Positions 16,339 to 25,857 are shown, numbered from the stretch's first letter. The stretch is DNA of 64,000 nucleotides from Pseudomonas sp. PDM04 (GCF_014851765.1 NZ_JACVAI010000005.1:310001-374000); one strand, 5' to 3'. Program-made: numbers and translations. The notes: generated by a model not told the origin, from the sequence alone.

Positions 16339-19032
16339 TCAGGCGATAGGGCCACGTGGGTAGCGTTTGAGCTTGTCGATCAGCTCGGAGCCCGGGATCG
16401 GCCGGTCGAACAGGTAGCCCTGGCCGACGTCGCAACGATGACGGCGCAGGAACGCCAACTGCTCGGCGGTCTCGATGCCTTCGGCCACGACCTTGAGTTT
16501 CAGGTTGTGGGCCATGGCGATCACCGCGGAGGTGATTTCCATGTCGTCCTGGTTGTCCGGGATCTCGTGAATGAAGCTTCGATCGATCTTGATGATGTCG
16601 ATGGGGAATTTCTTCAAGTAACTGAGCGACGAGTAACCGGTGCCGAAGTCGTCCATGGCCAGGGTCAGGCCCAGGCGCTTGAGCTGGTCGAGCTGCAGGT
16701 GGGTGTCTTCGGTGGCTTCCAGCAGCAGGCCTTCGGTCAGTTCCAGTTCCAGCAGGCTGGGCGGCAGCGCCTCTTCCTTGAGGATGTTGGCGATCGAGGA
16801 CACCAGGTCCGGGTCGGAGAACTGCTTGGGCGACAGGTTGATCGCCACCTGCAGGTTGCCCAGGCCGGCGGCCGTCAGGTCCTTGCTCATGCGGCAGGCC
16901 TGGCGGGCAATCCACTTGCCGATGGGGATGATCAGGCCGGTTTCTTCGGCAACGCTGATGAATTGGTCCGGGCGGATCATGCCCTTTTCCGGGTGGTTCC
17001 AGCGCAGCAGCGCTTCCATGCCCAGCAGGCGACCGCTGCGCAGGCAGAGCTTGGGCTGGTAGAACACGTCCAGCTCGTTTTGGGTCAGGGCACGACGCAG
17101 GTTGTTCTCGACGAACAATTTGTAGCTGGCCTCGGCGTTCAGTGCTTCGGTGAACACCTGCACCTGGTGCTTGCCGTTGGCCTTGGCCTTGTGCAGTGCA
17201 AGGCCGGCGTTGCGCATCAGTGTCTGCGGGTCGCGGCCGTGCAAGGGCGCGCAAGCCAGGCCGACAGAACCGGTGACGCTGATCAACTGGTTGTCGACGA
17301 ACATCGGTTTGTCGAGGGTCGCCAGCAGTTGATTGGCCACTTGCTGGCCCGATGTAAGGTCGGTGTTGTCCAGCAGTACGGCGAATTCGTTACTGGCAAA
17401 GCGCGCCAGGCTGCCGCTCGAGGACAGGCTGTTGCGCAGGCGTCGAGCCAGGCTGATCAGCAGCTTGTCGCCGGTCTGGTGGCCGAGGCTGTCGTTGATC
17501 CGCTTGAAGTTGTCGATGTCCACCAGCAACAGGCTGATGGGCGTATCGCTGTCCCGAGCGAAGCGTTCATCGAGGTTGCGGATGAAGGCCGGACGGTTGC
17601 CCAGGTTGGTCAGGTTGTCGGTGTAGGCCAGGCGTTCGATGCGCTGCTGGGCGAGCTTGGTCTGGGTGATGTCTTCGTAGATGCCGATGTAATGCGTCAG
17701 CTCGCGGTTGTCGCCGTACACCTTGGAGATCGACAACTGACCCCAGTAGGGTTCGAGGTTTTTGCGCCGGCTCTTGAACTCGCCCTGCCAACTGTTGCTC
17801 TTGGCCAGTGAAGAGGGCGCATCGAACAGCAGTTCACTGAGGTTTTCCAGGGCTGGCAGTTCCGCCAGTCTCTGGCCGTGGACTTCTTCGGTGCTGTACT
17901 GGGTGATTGCGGTGAAGCTCGGGTTGACGTACTCCACCACTCCGTCGCAGTTGACCAGCAGAAAGGCGTTGGCGCTCTGCTCGACCGCACGCTGGAACAG
18001 GTGCAGGGCGCTGGTCGCGGTGCGACGGTTGTGGTTGTTGATGACCTGGGCGAACTGGTCGGCCAACTCGCCGGCGAAGGCGATTTCGTCGGACTGCCAG
18101 GCGCGGGTTTCGCCGGATTGTTCCAGGCAGAGCACGCCGACCACTTGGCCATCGATGCGGATGCTGGCGTCGAGCATCGCGTTCACGTCGCGCTGGCGCA
18201 GGGCCTCGGCCATTTCCCGGGTGCGCGGGTCACGAATGGCATTGTGCGCATCGATTGCACGGCTGCCGTGCAGTGCCTCCATGTAGTCGGGGAAGCTGCT
18301 GATGTCGATGGCGTCTGGCAGCTCGTAGGTCTGCGTGGTGCGGTGATACGCCGAAATCGGCACCAGCATCGAGCCTTCGAGGTTCCACAGGCTGGCGCAA
18401 TCGATCTGGTAGATGTCGCAGGCGCTGCGGGTGATCAGTTCGGCGGCTTCCTGAAGGGAGTTGCCGGTGCTGTAGCGCTGGCGTGTCAGCAGCAGGATCA
18501 GGTCTTGCTGGGCGCGGACCCGGTCCAGGTGCAGGAGTTGTTCCTGCTGGGCGCGCTGATTGAGCTCCAGGGCGATCTGCAGCCGGCTGTTCTGGGTTTC
18601 CAGGTCCACCGCCGGCAGCAGGGGTTCGCCCTCGAAGATGCCGTCGACCACCATCAGGTAGCCGCGCAGCAGGTGTCGATTGTGTTGTTTGTAGGCTTCG
18701 CCCAGTTCCAGCAGGCTCAAGGTGCCTGCGGCGGTGTGCAGGGTGTAGCGGACCAGGTAATGCGTGTTGTTGGCGAGTTGCTGCTGGATGGCGTCATGCA
18801 ACTGATAGCGCGCCTCCGGCTCCATCAGGCTGGCGTAGGGGGATCCGACCAGAGCGCACAGTTCCACCGCCGGAAGGCCGAACTGTCGCTCGCAATTGGG
18901 ATCGAGGAACAGCAGTGCCCAGCTTGGTTCATTCAGCCGCTCGAAACGCAGCATGCCGAGCCGCGAGGGCACCGGTAACTGCGTCACTACCTCGGCCACC
19001 ATACGGCTGGCGGCATCGGGTTGGCTTTTCAT
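16339..19032 (-). CDS. dipA: Cyclic-di-GMP phosphodiesterase DipA (PAS-GAF-PAS-GGDEF-EAL)
   Basis: 897 aa cytoplasmic signalling enzyme. In P. aeruginosa, DipA degrades c-di-GMP and is needed for biofilm dispersion. Order: PAS-like region (about 25-130), GAF (about 175-340), PAS (about 345-460), GGDEF (about 475-630), EAL (about 645-890). The GGDEF signature is replaced by ASNEF (residues 546-550), so cyclase activity is unlikely. The EAL domain is intact (MEALLRW with Glu673, then NLSPKQF, ELELTEG, MDDFGTGYSSL). I chose the Met at 19032, giving a length close to PA5017 (899). An upstream in-frame ATG at 19146 exists but adds a basic stretch not typical of the family. No strong ribosome site was seen. 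Confidence 0.93.
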   Translation of the reverse strand: MKSQPDAASRMVAEVVTQLPVPSRLGMLRFERLNEPSWALLFLDPNCERQFGLPAVELCALVGSPYASLMEPEARYQLHDAIQQQLANNTHYLVRYTLHTAAGTLSLLELGEAYKQHNRHLLRGYLMVVDGIFEGEPLLPAVDLETQNSRLQIALELNQRAQQEQLLHLDRVRAQQDLILLLTRQRYSTGNSLQEAAELITRSACDIYQIDCASLWNLEGSMLVPISAYHRTTQTYELPDAIDISSFPDYMEALHGSRAIDAHNAIRDPRTREMAEALRQRDVNAMLDASIRIDGQVVGVLCLEQSGETRAWQSDEIAFAGELADQFAQVINNHNRRTATSALHLFQRAVEQSANAFLLVNCDGVVEYVNPSFTAITQYSTEEVHGQRLAELPALENLSELLFDAPSSLAKSNSWQGEFKSRRKNLEPYWGQLSISKVYGDNRELTHYIGIYEDITQTKLAQQRIERLAYTDNLTNLGNRPAFIRNLDERFARDSDTPISLLLVDIDNFKRINDSLGHQTGDKLLISLARRLRNSLSSSGSLARFASNEFAVLLDNTDLTSGQQVANQLLATLDKPMFVDNQLISVTGSVGLACAPLHGRDPQTLMRNAGLALHKAKANGKHQVQVFTEALNAEASYKLFVENNLRRALTQNELDVFYQPKLCLRSGRLLGMEALLRWNHPEKGMIRPDQFISVAEETGLIIPIGKWIARQACRMSKDLTAAGLGNLQVAINLSPKQFSDPDLVSSIANILKEEALPPSLLELELTEGLLLEATEDTHLQLDQLKRLGLTLAMDDFGTGYSSLSYLKKFPIDIIKIDRSFIHEIPDNQDDMEITSAVIAMAHNLKLKVVAEGIETAEQLAFLRRHRCDVGQGYLFDRPIPGSELIDKLKRYPRGPIA

Positions 19033-19224
19033 GGAAGGAAACTCGCTTCGAATGTGCTGATCGCGCCGGGCTCTCGCCCTCTTTACTGTTGCCTGCGGCA
19101 AGGTTGCATCATTGCGACACTGACTGACAAGAGACATGAAGGCCAAGTGCTATAAGAATATGTCGGCAGAGACGCAGATTTCTTCAGTTGGCTGTGAAAA
19201 CCGGTGCATTTGACCATTCCCACA

Positions 19225-20628
19225 TTAACGCAACGTGATGTTCAGGGTTTGCACCGGCCTGCCGCATCGATCGTGGTAAGTCACGCGAAGCTGTCCGGAC
19301 TCGACCAGCAGATGGGCGAAGTTGTCCTGACTGATCACGGCGCTGGTCAATTGATGCCGGTAGTCGCCAGCGGGCGTTCGGGCCAGTGGTTGGTCGAGCA
19401 TGAACGTGGACGTCCTGGCATAGGGCAACAACCGGCTGTTGCACAGCGGCGATGAGACGATGGTGTGGACTTCGAAGTGAGGGTCTTCGCTGTGCGTCAG
19501 CCGGCTGGTCAGCGAACCGTGGACATCGCCGCAGACGAAGAAGACATTTTTGACCCGGTGTGTGCGAATGGTCTCCAGCAACCGTAGTCGTTGCTCCGGG
19601 AATCCTTTCCAGGCGTCTTCACCCAGTTTTCTGCGGTCGGGATAGAACATCACGCTGGTGACCACGAATTTGACCCGCGCCGGGCTGTGGATCAACCAGT
19701 TGCACAAGGCGTGCTCCTGCTCTTCGTCGAGGATGCGCCGGTTGCCGGCGGTCAGGTTGCGCCGGGTTCGGCTGTCGGTGACGAACCATTCGATATCACC
19801 GTTGGCAAACTGGTACCAGTAGCGCTCCAGTCGGTGATTGATCCTTCCATCCGCAAGCAGTTCATGGGCCGGGCTGTGGCTGGCCTGGTACAACTCGTAC
19901 GCGGCGATCGCGTTGTTGTACAGGTGATCGTCGTACCGGCCTTTGTTGGCTGGCCAGTTGTCTTCGATTTCGTGGTCGTCGAGGATCATGTAGGTGGGGA
20001 TGCCGGACATCAGCCTGGCAATGTGCGGTTGGGAAAAGGCCGTGCGGTACTTGCTCAGTATTTCCTTGTATTCGCGGTCAGGCGCAATGATGTTCAGGTC
20101 GTCGATGTAGACCTGGTCGCCGGTCATCATCAGCGCATTGATCGGCGTGGTGCTGCGCTGCGCCAGGTCGTTGATCGAGGCGAAGATCCGGTCACCCCGA
20201 TGCGGCAGCGAAGGTATGCCGGCGGTCATCCGCAGGTAACGGCACGAACCCACGATATACCCCCTCGGTACGGTGGTGCTGCCTGAGTGGGTACTGAAAC
20301 GATAGATTTCCCTCGGCCATTGCAGGGGCAGTTCCCGGATCGACTCCACGGTGTGCACCGGGCTCGTCGGGCTGAACCAGCCCGCCTGGTACTCGTAGGC
20401 GGTATTGGCGGCGAGCTGGTCCAGGATCATGACGTCGCACATGTCACGCCTCTTCGTCAGTTGGCTGAACACGCCGCTGGACCAGCGAAGCTCACCGCTG
20501 CGTCGATAACGCAGGCCGGCAAATACCGGGGCGTTGCCGGATTCACCGCGCAGGAAAATCCGCGCGTGATGGGGCGTCGTGTGGCCAATGATCGGGCCGA
20601 CGGTGGGTTTGGACAGGTGCGGATTCAT
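19225..20628 (-). CDS. PhoD-like alkaline phosphatase/phosphodiesterase family protein, without signal peptide
   Basis: 467 aa. PhoD-like metallophosphoesterases cleave phosphomono- or diesters with Fe/Ca. Metal-site motifs are visible: ALMMTGDQVYIDD (Asp/Gln ligands, near residue 165), ILDDHEIEDNW (near 215) and FVCGDVHGS (near 370). The N-terminal Ig-like domain of PhoD is reduced. There is no Tat or Sec signal peptide (MNPHLSKPTVGPIIGHTT), unlike secreted PhoD, so it is probably cytoplasmic and its substrate differs. It is a lone gene between dipA and the aceEF region. Confidence 0.85.
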   Translation of the reverse strand: MNPHLSKPTVGPIIGHTTPHHARIFLRGESGNAPVFAGLRYRRSGELRWSSGVFSQLTKRRDMCDVMILDQLAANTAYEYQAGWFSPTSPVHTVESIRELPLQWPREIYRFSTHSGSTTVPRGYIVGSCRYLRMTAGIPSLPHRGDRIFASINDLAQRSTTPINALMMTGDQVYIDDLNIIAPDREYKEILSKYRTAFSQPHIARLMSGIPTYMILDDHEIEDNWPANKGRYDDHLYNNAIAAYELYQASHSPAHELLADGRINHRLERYWYQFANGDIEWFVTDSRTRRNLTAGNRRILDEEQEHALCNWLIHSPARVKFVVTSVMFYPDRRKLGEDAWKGFPEQRLRLLETIRTHRVKNVFFVCGDVHGSLTSRLTHSEDPHFEVHTIVSSPLCNSRLLPYARTSTFMLDQPLARTPAGDYRHQLTSAVISQDNFAHLLVESGQLRVTYHDRCGRPVQTLNITLR

Positions 20629-20979
20629 TCGAAGCAGTACTCGCTGGGCCAGTGGACTGTCAGGTGCGCTGCGGTGAGCGCGTCTGGCCCCCAGACTAGA
20701 GATTGGCTCGCAAGAAATACCGACGTGAAGTGGACGGGTGATGTGGGTGATGTAAGCCGCGTGTGTAGGACATGGCGCCCTATGTTCGCCGCCCTCGGTA
20801 GGAGCACGCTGGCTCGCGTGGGGCTGGACGTTTTTTGCGAGTAAGTCCGCTCCTGCAGATAGCTGAGGGAAATCCAGGGCAAAAAAAGCCCCGCCAAATT
20901 GACGGGGTTGAGGTACGAGCGTGGCGCTCGAAAAACAGCGAACGCGACAGGCCCTCCGGTGACGGAGGGCCTGACGGTG
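20629..20979. other. 351-bp spacer: degraded REP pair and three hairpins after aceF
   Basis: No gene was seen. A drifted REP pair lies at about 20797-20858 (GGTAGGAGCACGC..GCGTGG and its partner CCGCTCCTGCAG). Beyond the aceF stop, on the minus strand, come three hairpins: 20949-20972 (10-bp perfect stem, 4-base loop), 20916-20930 (CGAGCG/CGCTCG) and the T-tailed terminator at 20881-20908. Confidence 0.7.
20881..20908 (-). terminator. Rho-independent terminator of aceEF
   Basis: On the minus strand CCCCGTC pairs with GGCGGGG across AATTT (one G-T pair), followed by C and seven T. It is the last of three consecutive hairpins after the aceF stop. Confidence 0.85.
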
Positions 20980-22938
20980 TTACAGCAGGATGGTGCGGAT
21001 GTCCGCCAGCAGGTCGCTCAGGCGCTTGGTGAAGCGCGCGGCCGCAGCGCCGTTGATCACGCGGTGATCGTAGGACAGCGACAGAGGCAGCATCAGCTTC
21101 GGCTGGAAGGCTTTGCCGTCCCAGACTGGCTGGATGGTTGCCTTGGAAACACCGAGGATCGCCACTTCCGGCGCGTTGACGATCGGCGTGAAGCCGGTGC
21201 CGCCAATGTGGCCGAGGCTGGAAATGGTGAAGCAGGCACCTTGCATCTCATCCGACGAGAGCTTCTTGGTCCGGGCTTTCTCAGCCAGGGAAGCGGCCTC
21301 GGCGGCCAGTTGCAGCAGGCTCTTCTGGTCGACGTTCTTGATGACCGGTACCAGCAGGCCATCCGGGGTGTCGACGGCGAAGCCGATGTTCACGTATTTC
21401 TTGCGGATGATCGCCTTACCGCTCGGTGCCAGCGAGCTGTTGAAGTCCGGCAGTTCCTTGAGCAGGTGAGCGCAGGACTTGAGCAGCAGCGGCAGGATGG
21501 TCAGCTTGACGCCGGCCTTCTCTGCGACGGCTTTCTGGGCGTTACGGAACGCTTCGAGCTCGGTGATATCCGCCGAGTCGAATTGCGTCACGTGCGGCAC
21601 GTTGAGCCAGCTGCGGTGCAGGTTGGCGGCGCCGACCTGCATCAGGCGGGTCATCGGCACTTCTTCGATTTCACCGAAGCGGCTGAAGTCCACGACCGGG
21701 ATTGGCGGAATGCCCGCGCCGCCGGTGGCGCCGGCAGCAGCGGCCGGTGCTTCCTTGGCCTTCTGCATCATGGTCTTGACGTAAGCCTGCACGTCTTCCT
21801 TGAGGATGCGACCGTGCGGACCGCTGGCGCCGACAGCGCTCAACTCGACGCCGAACTCACGAGCCAGTTGACGCACGGCCGGGCCGGCGTGAACTTTGGC
21901 GCCGGGCTTGGCAGGCGCAGCAGCGGGAGCGGCCGCCACAGGTGCGGCAGCAGGAGCAGCGGCGGCAGCTGTCGGTGCAGGCGCGCTCGGAGCGGCAGCG
22001 GCCGGAGCGGGAGCGGCGGCCGGCGCGGCGCCTTTGACCTTGAGCTTGAGGATCAGGTCGCCCGTGCCAACTTCGTCATCCAGCTTGATGGAAACGCTTT
22101 CCACCACGCCAGCGGCAGGCGATGGAATTTCCATGCTCGCCTTGTCCGATTCCAGGGTGATCAGCGACTGGTCGGCTTCGACGCTGTCGCCGGCCTTGAC
22201 CAGCACTTCGATGATCTTGGCCTTGCCCGCCGAACCGATGTCCGGCACATGGATGTCCTGAACGCTGTCGGCAACCGGAGCGGCCGGAGCGGCAGCGGCA
22301 GGTGCCGGAGCTGCGGCCGCCGGGGCAGCAGCCTGGGCTGGCGCGGCCGCAGCAGGCGCCGCAGCACCCGCCACTTCCAGGTCCAGAATCAGGTCACCGG
22401 TGCCGACTTCGTCGTTGAGCTTGACGCTGATGGCCTTGACCACGCCAGCGGCAGGCGATGGAATCTCCATGCTCGCCTTGTCGGATTCCAGGGTGATCAG
22501 CGACTGGTCCGCCTCGACGGTGTCGCCGACCTTGACCTGGATCTCGATGATCTGGGCCTTGCCCGACGAGCCGATGTCCGGCACGTGCACCTGCTGGACC
22601 GAAGCGGCCGCTGGTGCAGCGGCAGGAGCAGCCGGTGCTGGAGCCGCGGCCGGTTTTTCCTCGGCTTTTGCTGCCGGTGCGGCGGCAGGCGCCGGGGCAG
22701 CGGCACCTTCGACTTCCAGCTCCAGCAGTTCGTCGCCTTCTTTCAGGCGATCGCCCAGCTTCACTTTCAGGCTCTTGATGATACCGGCCTTCGGCGCAGG
22801 CACTTCCATGCTCGCCTTGTCCGACTCCAGCGTCAGGATGCTCTGGTCGGCTTCGATACGGTCGCCGACCTTCACAAACAGTTCAATTACTTCACCTTCA
22901 CCGCTGCCGATGTCAGGTACGCGAATGAGTTCGCTCAC
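20980..22938 (-). CDS. aceF: Pyruvate dehydrogenase E2, dihydrolipoyl acetyltransferase, with three lipoyl domains
   Basis: 652 aa core of the pyruvate dehydrogenase complex; it transfers the acetyl group from E1 to CoA. Three lipoyl domains carry the lipoylated lysines Lys41, Lys154 and Lys266, each in ESDKAS, joined by Ala/Pro-rich flexible linkers. An E1/E3-binding domain follows near residue 350 (AVRQLAREFGVELSAV). The catalytic domain ends with SYDHRVINGAAAARF, containing the active-site His of the HRVxxG type. Lipoyl domains 2 and 3 are nearly identical at DNA level too. The start is GTG at 22938 with GGAGAG 5-10 bases upstream, 11 bases after aceE. P. aeruginosa AceF, from memory, has two lipoyl domains. 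Confidence 0.97.
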   Translation of the reverse strand: MSELIRVPDIGSGEGEVIELFVKVGDRIEADQSILTLESDKASMEVPAPKAGIIKSLKVKLGDRLKEGDELLELEVEGAAAPAPAAAPAAKAEEKPAAAPAPAAPAAAPAAASVQQVHVPDIGSSGKAQIIEIQVKVGDTVEADQSLITLESDKASMEIPSPAAGVVKAISVKLNDEVGTGDLILDLEVAGAAAPAAAAPAQAAAPAAAAPAPAAAAPAAPVADSVQDIHVPDIGSAGKAKIIEVLVKAGDSVEADQSLITLESDKASMEIPSPAAGVVESVSIKLDDEVGTGDLILKLKVKGAAPAAAPAPAAAAPSAPAPTAAAAAPAAAPVAAAPAAAPAKPGAKVHAGPAVRQLAREFGVELSAVGASGPHGRILKEDVQAYVKTMMQKAKEAPAAAAGATGGAGIPPIPVVDFSRFGEIEEVPMTRLMQVGAANLHRSWLNVPHVTQFDSADITELEAFRNAQKAVAEKAGVKLTILPLLLKSCAHLLKELPDFNSSLAPSGKAIIRKKYVNIGFAVDTPDGLLVPVIKNVDQKSLLQLAAEAASLAEKARTKKLSSDEMQGACFTISSLGHIGGTGFTPIVNAPEVAILGVSKATIQPVWDGKAFQPKLMLPLSLSYDHRVINGAAAARFTKRLSDLLADIRTILL

Positions 22939-22949
22939 GGAATCTCTCC

Positions 22950-25595
22950 TCAGCAGTCCAGTGGGTTGCGTTTTTCCGGGTCGATCCCGAACTTGGTGAT
23001 GGCTTCAGACACCACTTTAGGTTCGATATCACCACGGTCAGCCAGTGCTTCAAGGGCTGCCAACACCACGAAATGACGGTCGACTTCGAAGAAATGACGC
23101 AGTTTCTTGCGGCTGTCGCTGCGACCGAAGCCGTCGGTGCCCAGGACTTTGAATTCCTTGGACGGCACCCACTGACGGATCTGCTCGGCGAACAGTTTCA
23201 TGTAGTCGGTGGAGGCGATGACCGGACCTTTACGGCCGTTCAGGCACTCTTCGACGTAGCTCAGCTTGGGCTTCTGGCCCGGGTGCAGGCGGTTGGTGCG
23301 CTCGACGGCCAGGCCATCGCGACGCAGTTCGTTGAAGCTGGTCACGCTCCAGACGTCGGCGCCGACGTTGAACTCTTCGCGCAGGATCTTCGCCGCTTCA
23401 CGGACTTCACGCAGGATGGTGCCGGAGCCCATCAGCTGAACGTGGTGCGCCGCATCGCGGGTGTCTTCTTCAAGCAGGTACATGCCCTTCTTGATGCCTT
23501 CCTCGGCACCGGCCGGCATGGCTGGCTGCTGGTAGGACTCGTTCATCACGGTGATGTAGTAGAAGACGTCCTGTTGCTCTTCTGTCATCTTCTTCATGCC
23601 GTCCTGGATGATCACCGCCAGCTCGTAGCCGTAGGTTGGATCATAGGTGCGGCAGTTCGGGATGGTGGCAGCCAGCAGGTGGCTGTGACCGTCTTCGTGC
23701 TGCAGGCCTTCACCGTTGAGGGTGGTGCGGCCGGCGGTGCCGCCGATCAGGAAACCACGGGTGCGGCTGTCGCCAGCGGCCCAGGCCAGGTCGCCGATAC
23801 GCTGGAAGCCGAACATCGAGTAGAAGATGTAGAACGGCAGCATCGGCTGGTTGTGGCTGGAGTACGAAGTACCGGCAGCGATGAAGGAGCTCATGGCGCC
23901 CGCTTCGTTGATGCCCTCTTCGAGGATCTGGCCCTTCTTGTCTTCCTTGTAGAACATCACCTGGTCTTTATCGACTGGCTCGTAGAGCTGGCCGACGGAC
24001 GAGTAGATGCCCAACTGGCGGAACATGCCTTCCATACCGAAGGTACGGGCTTCGTCCGGGATGATCGGGACGATGCGCGGGCCGATTTCCTTGTCCTTGA
24101 CCAATTGCGCGAGGATCCGCACGAAGGCCATGGTGGTGGAGATTTCACGGTCGCCGGAGCCGTCGAGGATTGCCTTGAGGGTATCCAGGTCCGGCGTCGG
24201 TACGCTGAAGCTCTGCGCACGGCGCTGTGGCACGAAACCGCCCAGTGCGGCGCGACGCTCGCTCAGGTAACGGGCTTCGGCGCTGTTCGGCTCGGGCTTG
24301 AAGAACGGCAGGTTCTCCAGCTCTTCGTCCTTGACCGGAATGTCGAAGCGGTCGCGGAACAACTTCAGGCTGTCGACATCGACTTTCTTGGTGTTGTGCG
24401 CGGTGTTTTTCGCTTCGCCGGCACCGGTGCCATAACCCTTGATGGTCTTGGCCAGGATGACGGTAGGCTGGTCTTTGTGGTTGACCGCCTGGTGGTACGC
24501 CGCGTAGACCTTGTACGGGTCGTGGCCACCACGGTTGAGCTTCCAGATCTCGTCGTCGGACAGGTCGGCAACCATCGCCTTGAGTTCTGGCGTGTTGAAG
24601 AAGTGTTCACGCACGAACGCGCCGTCTTTGGCTTTGTAGTTCTGGTACTCGCCGTCGATGACTTCGTCCATGCGGCGTTGCAGGATGCCGTCGACGTCCT
24701 TGGCCAGCAGTGGGTCCCAGAAACGGCCCCAGATGACTTTGGAAACGTTCCACTGAGCACCGCGGAACACGCCTTCGAGTTCCTGGATGATCTTGCCGTT
24801 GCCGCGAACCGGGCCGTCGAGGCGCTGCAGGTTGCAGTTGATGACGAAGATCAGGTTGTCGAGCTTCTCGCGGCCAGCCAGCGAGATCGCGCCCAGGGAT
24901 TCCGGCTCGTCGCACTCGCCGTCGCCCAGGAAGCACCAGACCTTCTGCTTGCCGGCAGGGATGAAGCCGCGGGCTTCCAGGTACTTCATGAAGCGCGCCT
25001 GGTAGATCGCCTGGATCGGACCCAGACCCATGGATACGGTCGGGAACTGCCAGAAGTCAGGCATCAGCCAAGGGTGCGGGTAGGACGACAGGCCCTGACC
25101 GTCCACTTCCTGGCGGAAGTTGTTCATCTGCTCTTCGCTGATGCGGCCTTCCATGAAGGCGCGGGCGTAGACGCCTGGCGAGGTGTGGCCCTGGAAGTAG
25201 ATCAGGTCGCCGCCGTGTTCGTCGGTCGGGGCCTGGAAGAAGTAGTTGAAGCCGATGTCGTACAGGGTGGCGCTGGAGGCGAAGCTGGAGATGTGACCGC
25301 CCAGGTCAGAATCTTTCAGGTTCGTACGCATCACCATGGCCATCGCGTTCCAGCGTACCAGCGAGCGAATGCGGCGTTCCATGAACAGGTCGCCAGGCAT
25401 GCGTGCTTCGTGGGTAACGGGGATGGTGTTGCGGTATGGCGTGGTGATGGCGTAAGGCAATTGCGAACCGCTGCGGGTTGCGAGTTCGCCCATACGGGTC
25501 ATCAGATAGTGAGCACGGTCTTCGCCTTCTTTGTCGAGAACCGATTCCAGGGCGTCCAGCCATTCCTGGGTTTCGACGGGATCGAGGTCTTGCAT
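22950..25595 (-). CDS. aceE: Pyruvate dehydrogenase E1 component (homodimeric type)
   Basis: 881 aa thiamine-diphosphate enzyme that decarboxylates pyruvate and acetylates the lipoyl groups of AceF. The length equals that of proteobacterial AceE (about 882-887). The ThDP-binding stretch is seen as FLGDGECDEPESLGAI with the following NLIFVINCNLQRLDGPV. The N-terminus is MQDLDPVETQEWLDALES. I placed the start at the ATG at 25595, with GGAGC about 7 bases upstream, not at the more distant in-frame ATG at 25727. It is the first gene of the aceE-aceF operon. The AT-rich upstream region holds two palindromes that may be operator sites. Confidence 0.97.
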   Translation of the reverse strand: MQDLDPVETQEWLDALESVLDKEGEDRAHYLMTRMGELATRSGSQLPYAITTPYRNTIPVTHEARMPGDLFMERRIRSLVRWNAMAMVMRTNLKDSDLGGHISSFASSATLYDIGFNYFFQAPTDEHGGDLIYFQGHTSPGVYARAFMEGRISEEQMNNFRQEVDGQGLSSYPHPWLMPDFWQFPTVSMGLGPIQAIYQARFMKYLEARGFIPAGKQKVWCFLGDGECDEPESLGAISLAGREKLDNLIFVINCNLQRLDGPVRGNGKIIQELEGVFRGAQWNVSKVIWGRFWDPLLAKDVDGILQRRMDEVIDGEYQNYKAKDGAFVREHFFNTPELKAMVADLSDDEIWKLNRGGHDPYKVYAAYHQAVNHKDQPTVILAKTIKGYGTGAGEAKNTAHNTKKVDVDSLKLFRDRFDIPVKDEELENLPFFKPEPNSAEARYLSERRAALGGFVPQRRAQSFSVPTPDLDTLKAILDGSGDREISTTMAFVRILAQLVKDKEIGPRIVPIIPDEARTFGMEGMFRQLGIYSSVGQLYEPVDKDQVMFYKEDKKGQILEEGINEAGAMSSFIAAGTSYSSHNQPMLPFYIFYSMFGFQRIGDLAWAAGDSRTRGFLIGGTAGRTTLNGEGLQHEDGHSHLLAATIPNCRTYDPTYGYELAVIIQDGMKKMTEEQQDVFYYITVMNESYQQPAMPAGAEEGIKKGMYLLEEDTRDAAHHVQLMGSGTILREVREAAKILREEFNVGADVWSVTSFNELRRDGLAVERTNRLHPGQKPKLSYVEECLNGRKGPVIASTDYMKLFAEQIRQWVPSKEFKVLGTDGFGRSDSRKKLRHFFEVDRHFVVLAALEALADRGDIEPKVVSEAITKFGIDPEKRNPLDC

Positions 25596-25707
25596 GGCTT
25601 GCTCCAGGGCGGAAAGGCTACCAGAATCGGTTGCCTGAGTGAGCGACTGGCCTTGTGGGCAGACGTTATGAATTCTTGGATTGCCGAGAGGTAGGTTCCG
25701 GCGGCGT

Positions 25708-25772
25708 GTAGTTTTACTACAAATCATCGGGCATTTCAGCTATCCGAATGTATATACGAGTAGTAAAACTAC
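25708..25772. promoter_or_regulatory. Two inverted 13-bp palindromes between aceE and glnE (candidate GntR-type operators)
   Basis: GTAGTTTTACTAC at 25708-25720 and its exact reverse complement GTAGTAAAACTAC at 25760-25772. Each is itself a GTAGT-N3-ACTAC palindrome. Centre spacing is 52 bp, close to five helical turns. GTNGT-N-ACNAC type sites are typical of FadR/LldR-like GntR regulators (the PdhR/LldR group). The sites sit 113-177 bp upstream of the aceE start. The regulator is inferred, not seen. Confidence 0.6.
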
Positions 25773-25857
25773 AGGTGAGCGGCTTGTGGCCTCCGGCTGC
25801 GTTGTGAGAATAATCGTTAAGGTTGGTCTTTTGCCAACCAAAAAAGGTGAAAGCTTG

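Noticed and set aside
20899..23076. 725-codon plus frame opposite aceF with Gly/Ser/Arg-rich repeats
   Set aside because: The repeats mirror the Ala/Pro linkers and lipoyl repeats of aceF on the other strand; no ribosome site or domain.
23073..25694. 873-codon plus frame opposite aceE
   Set aside because: Antisense shadow; the minus strand encodes full-length pyruvate dehydrogenase E1.
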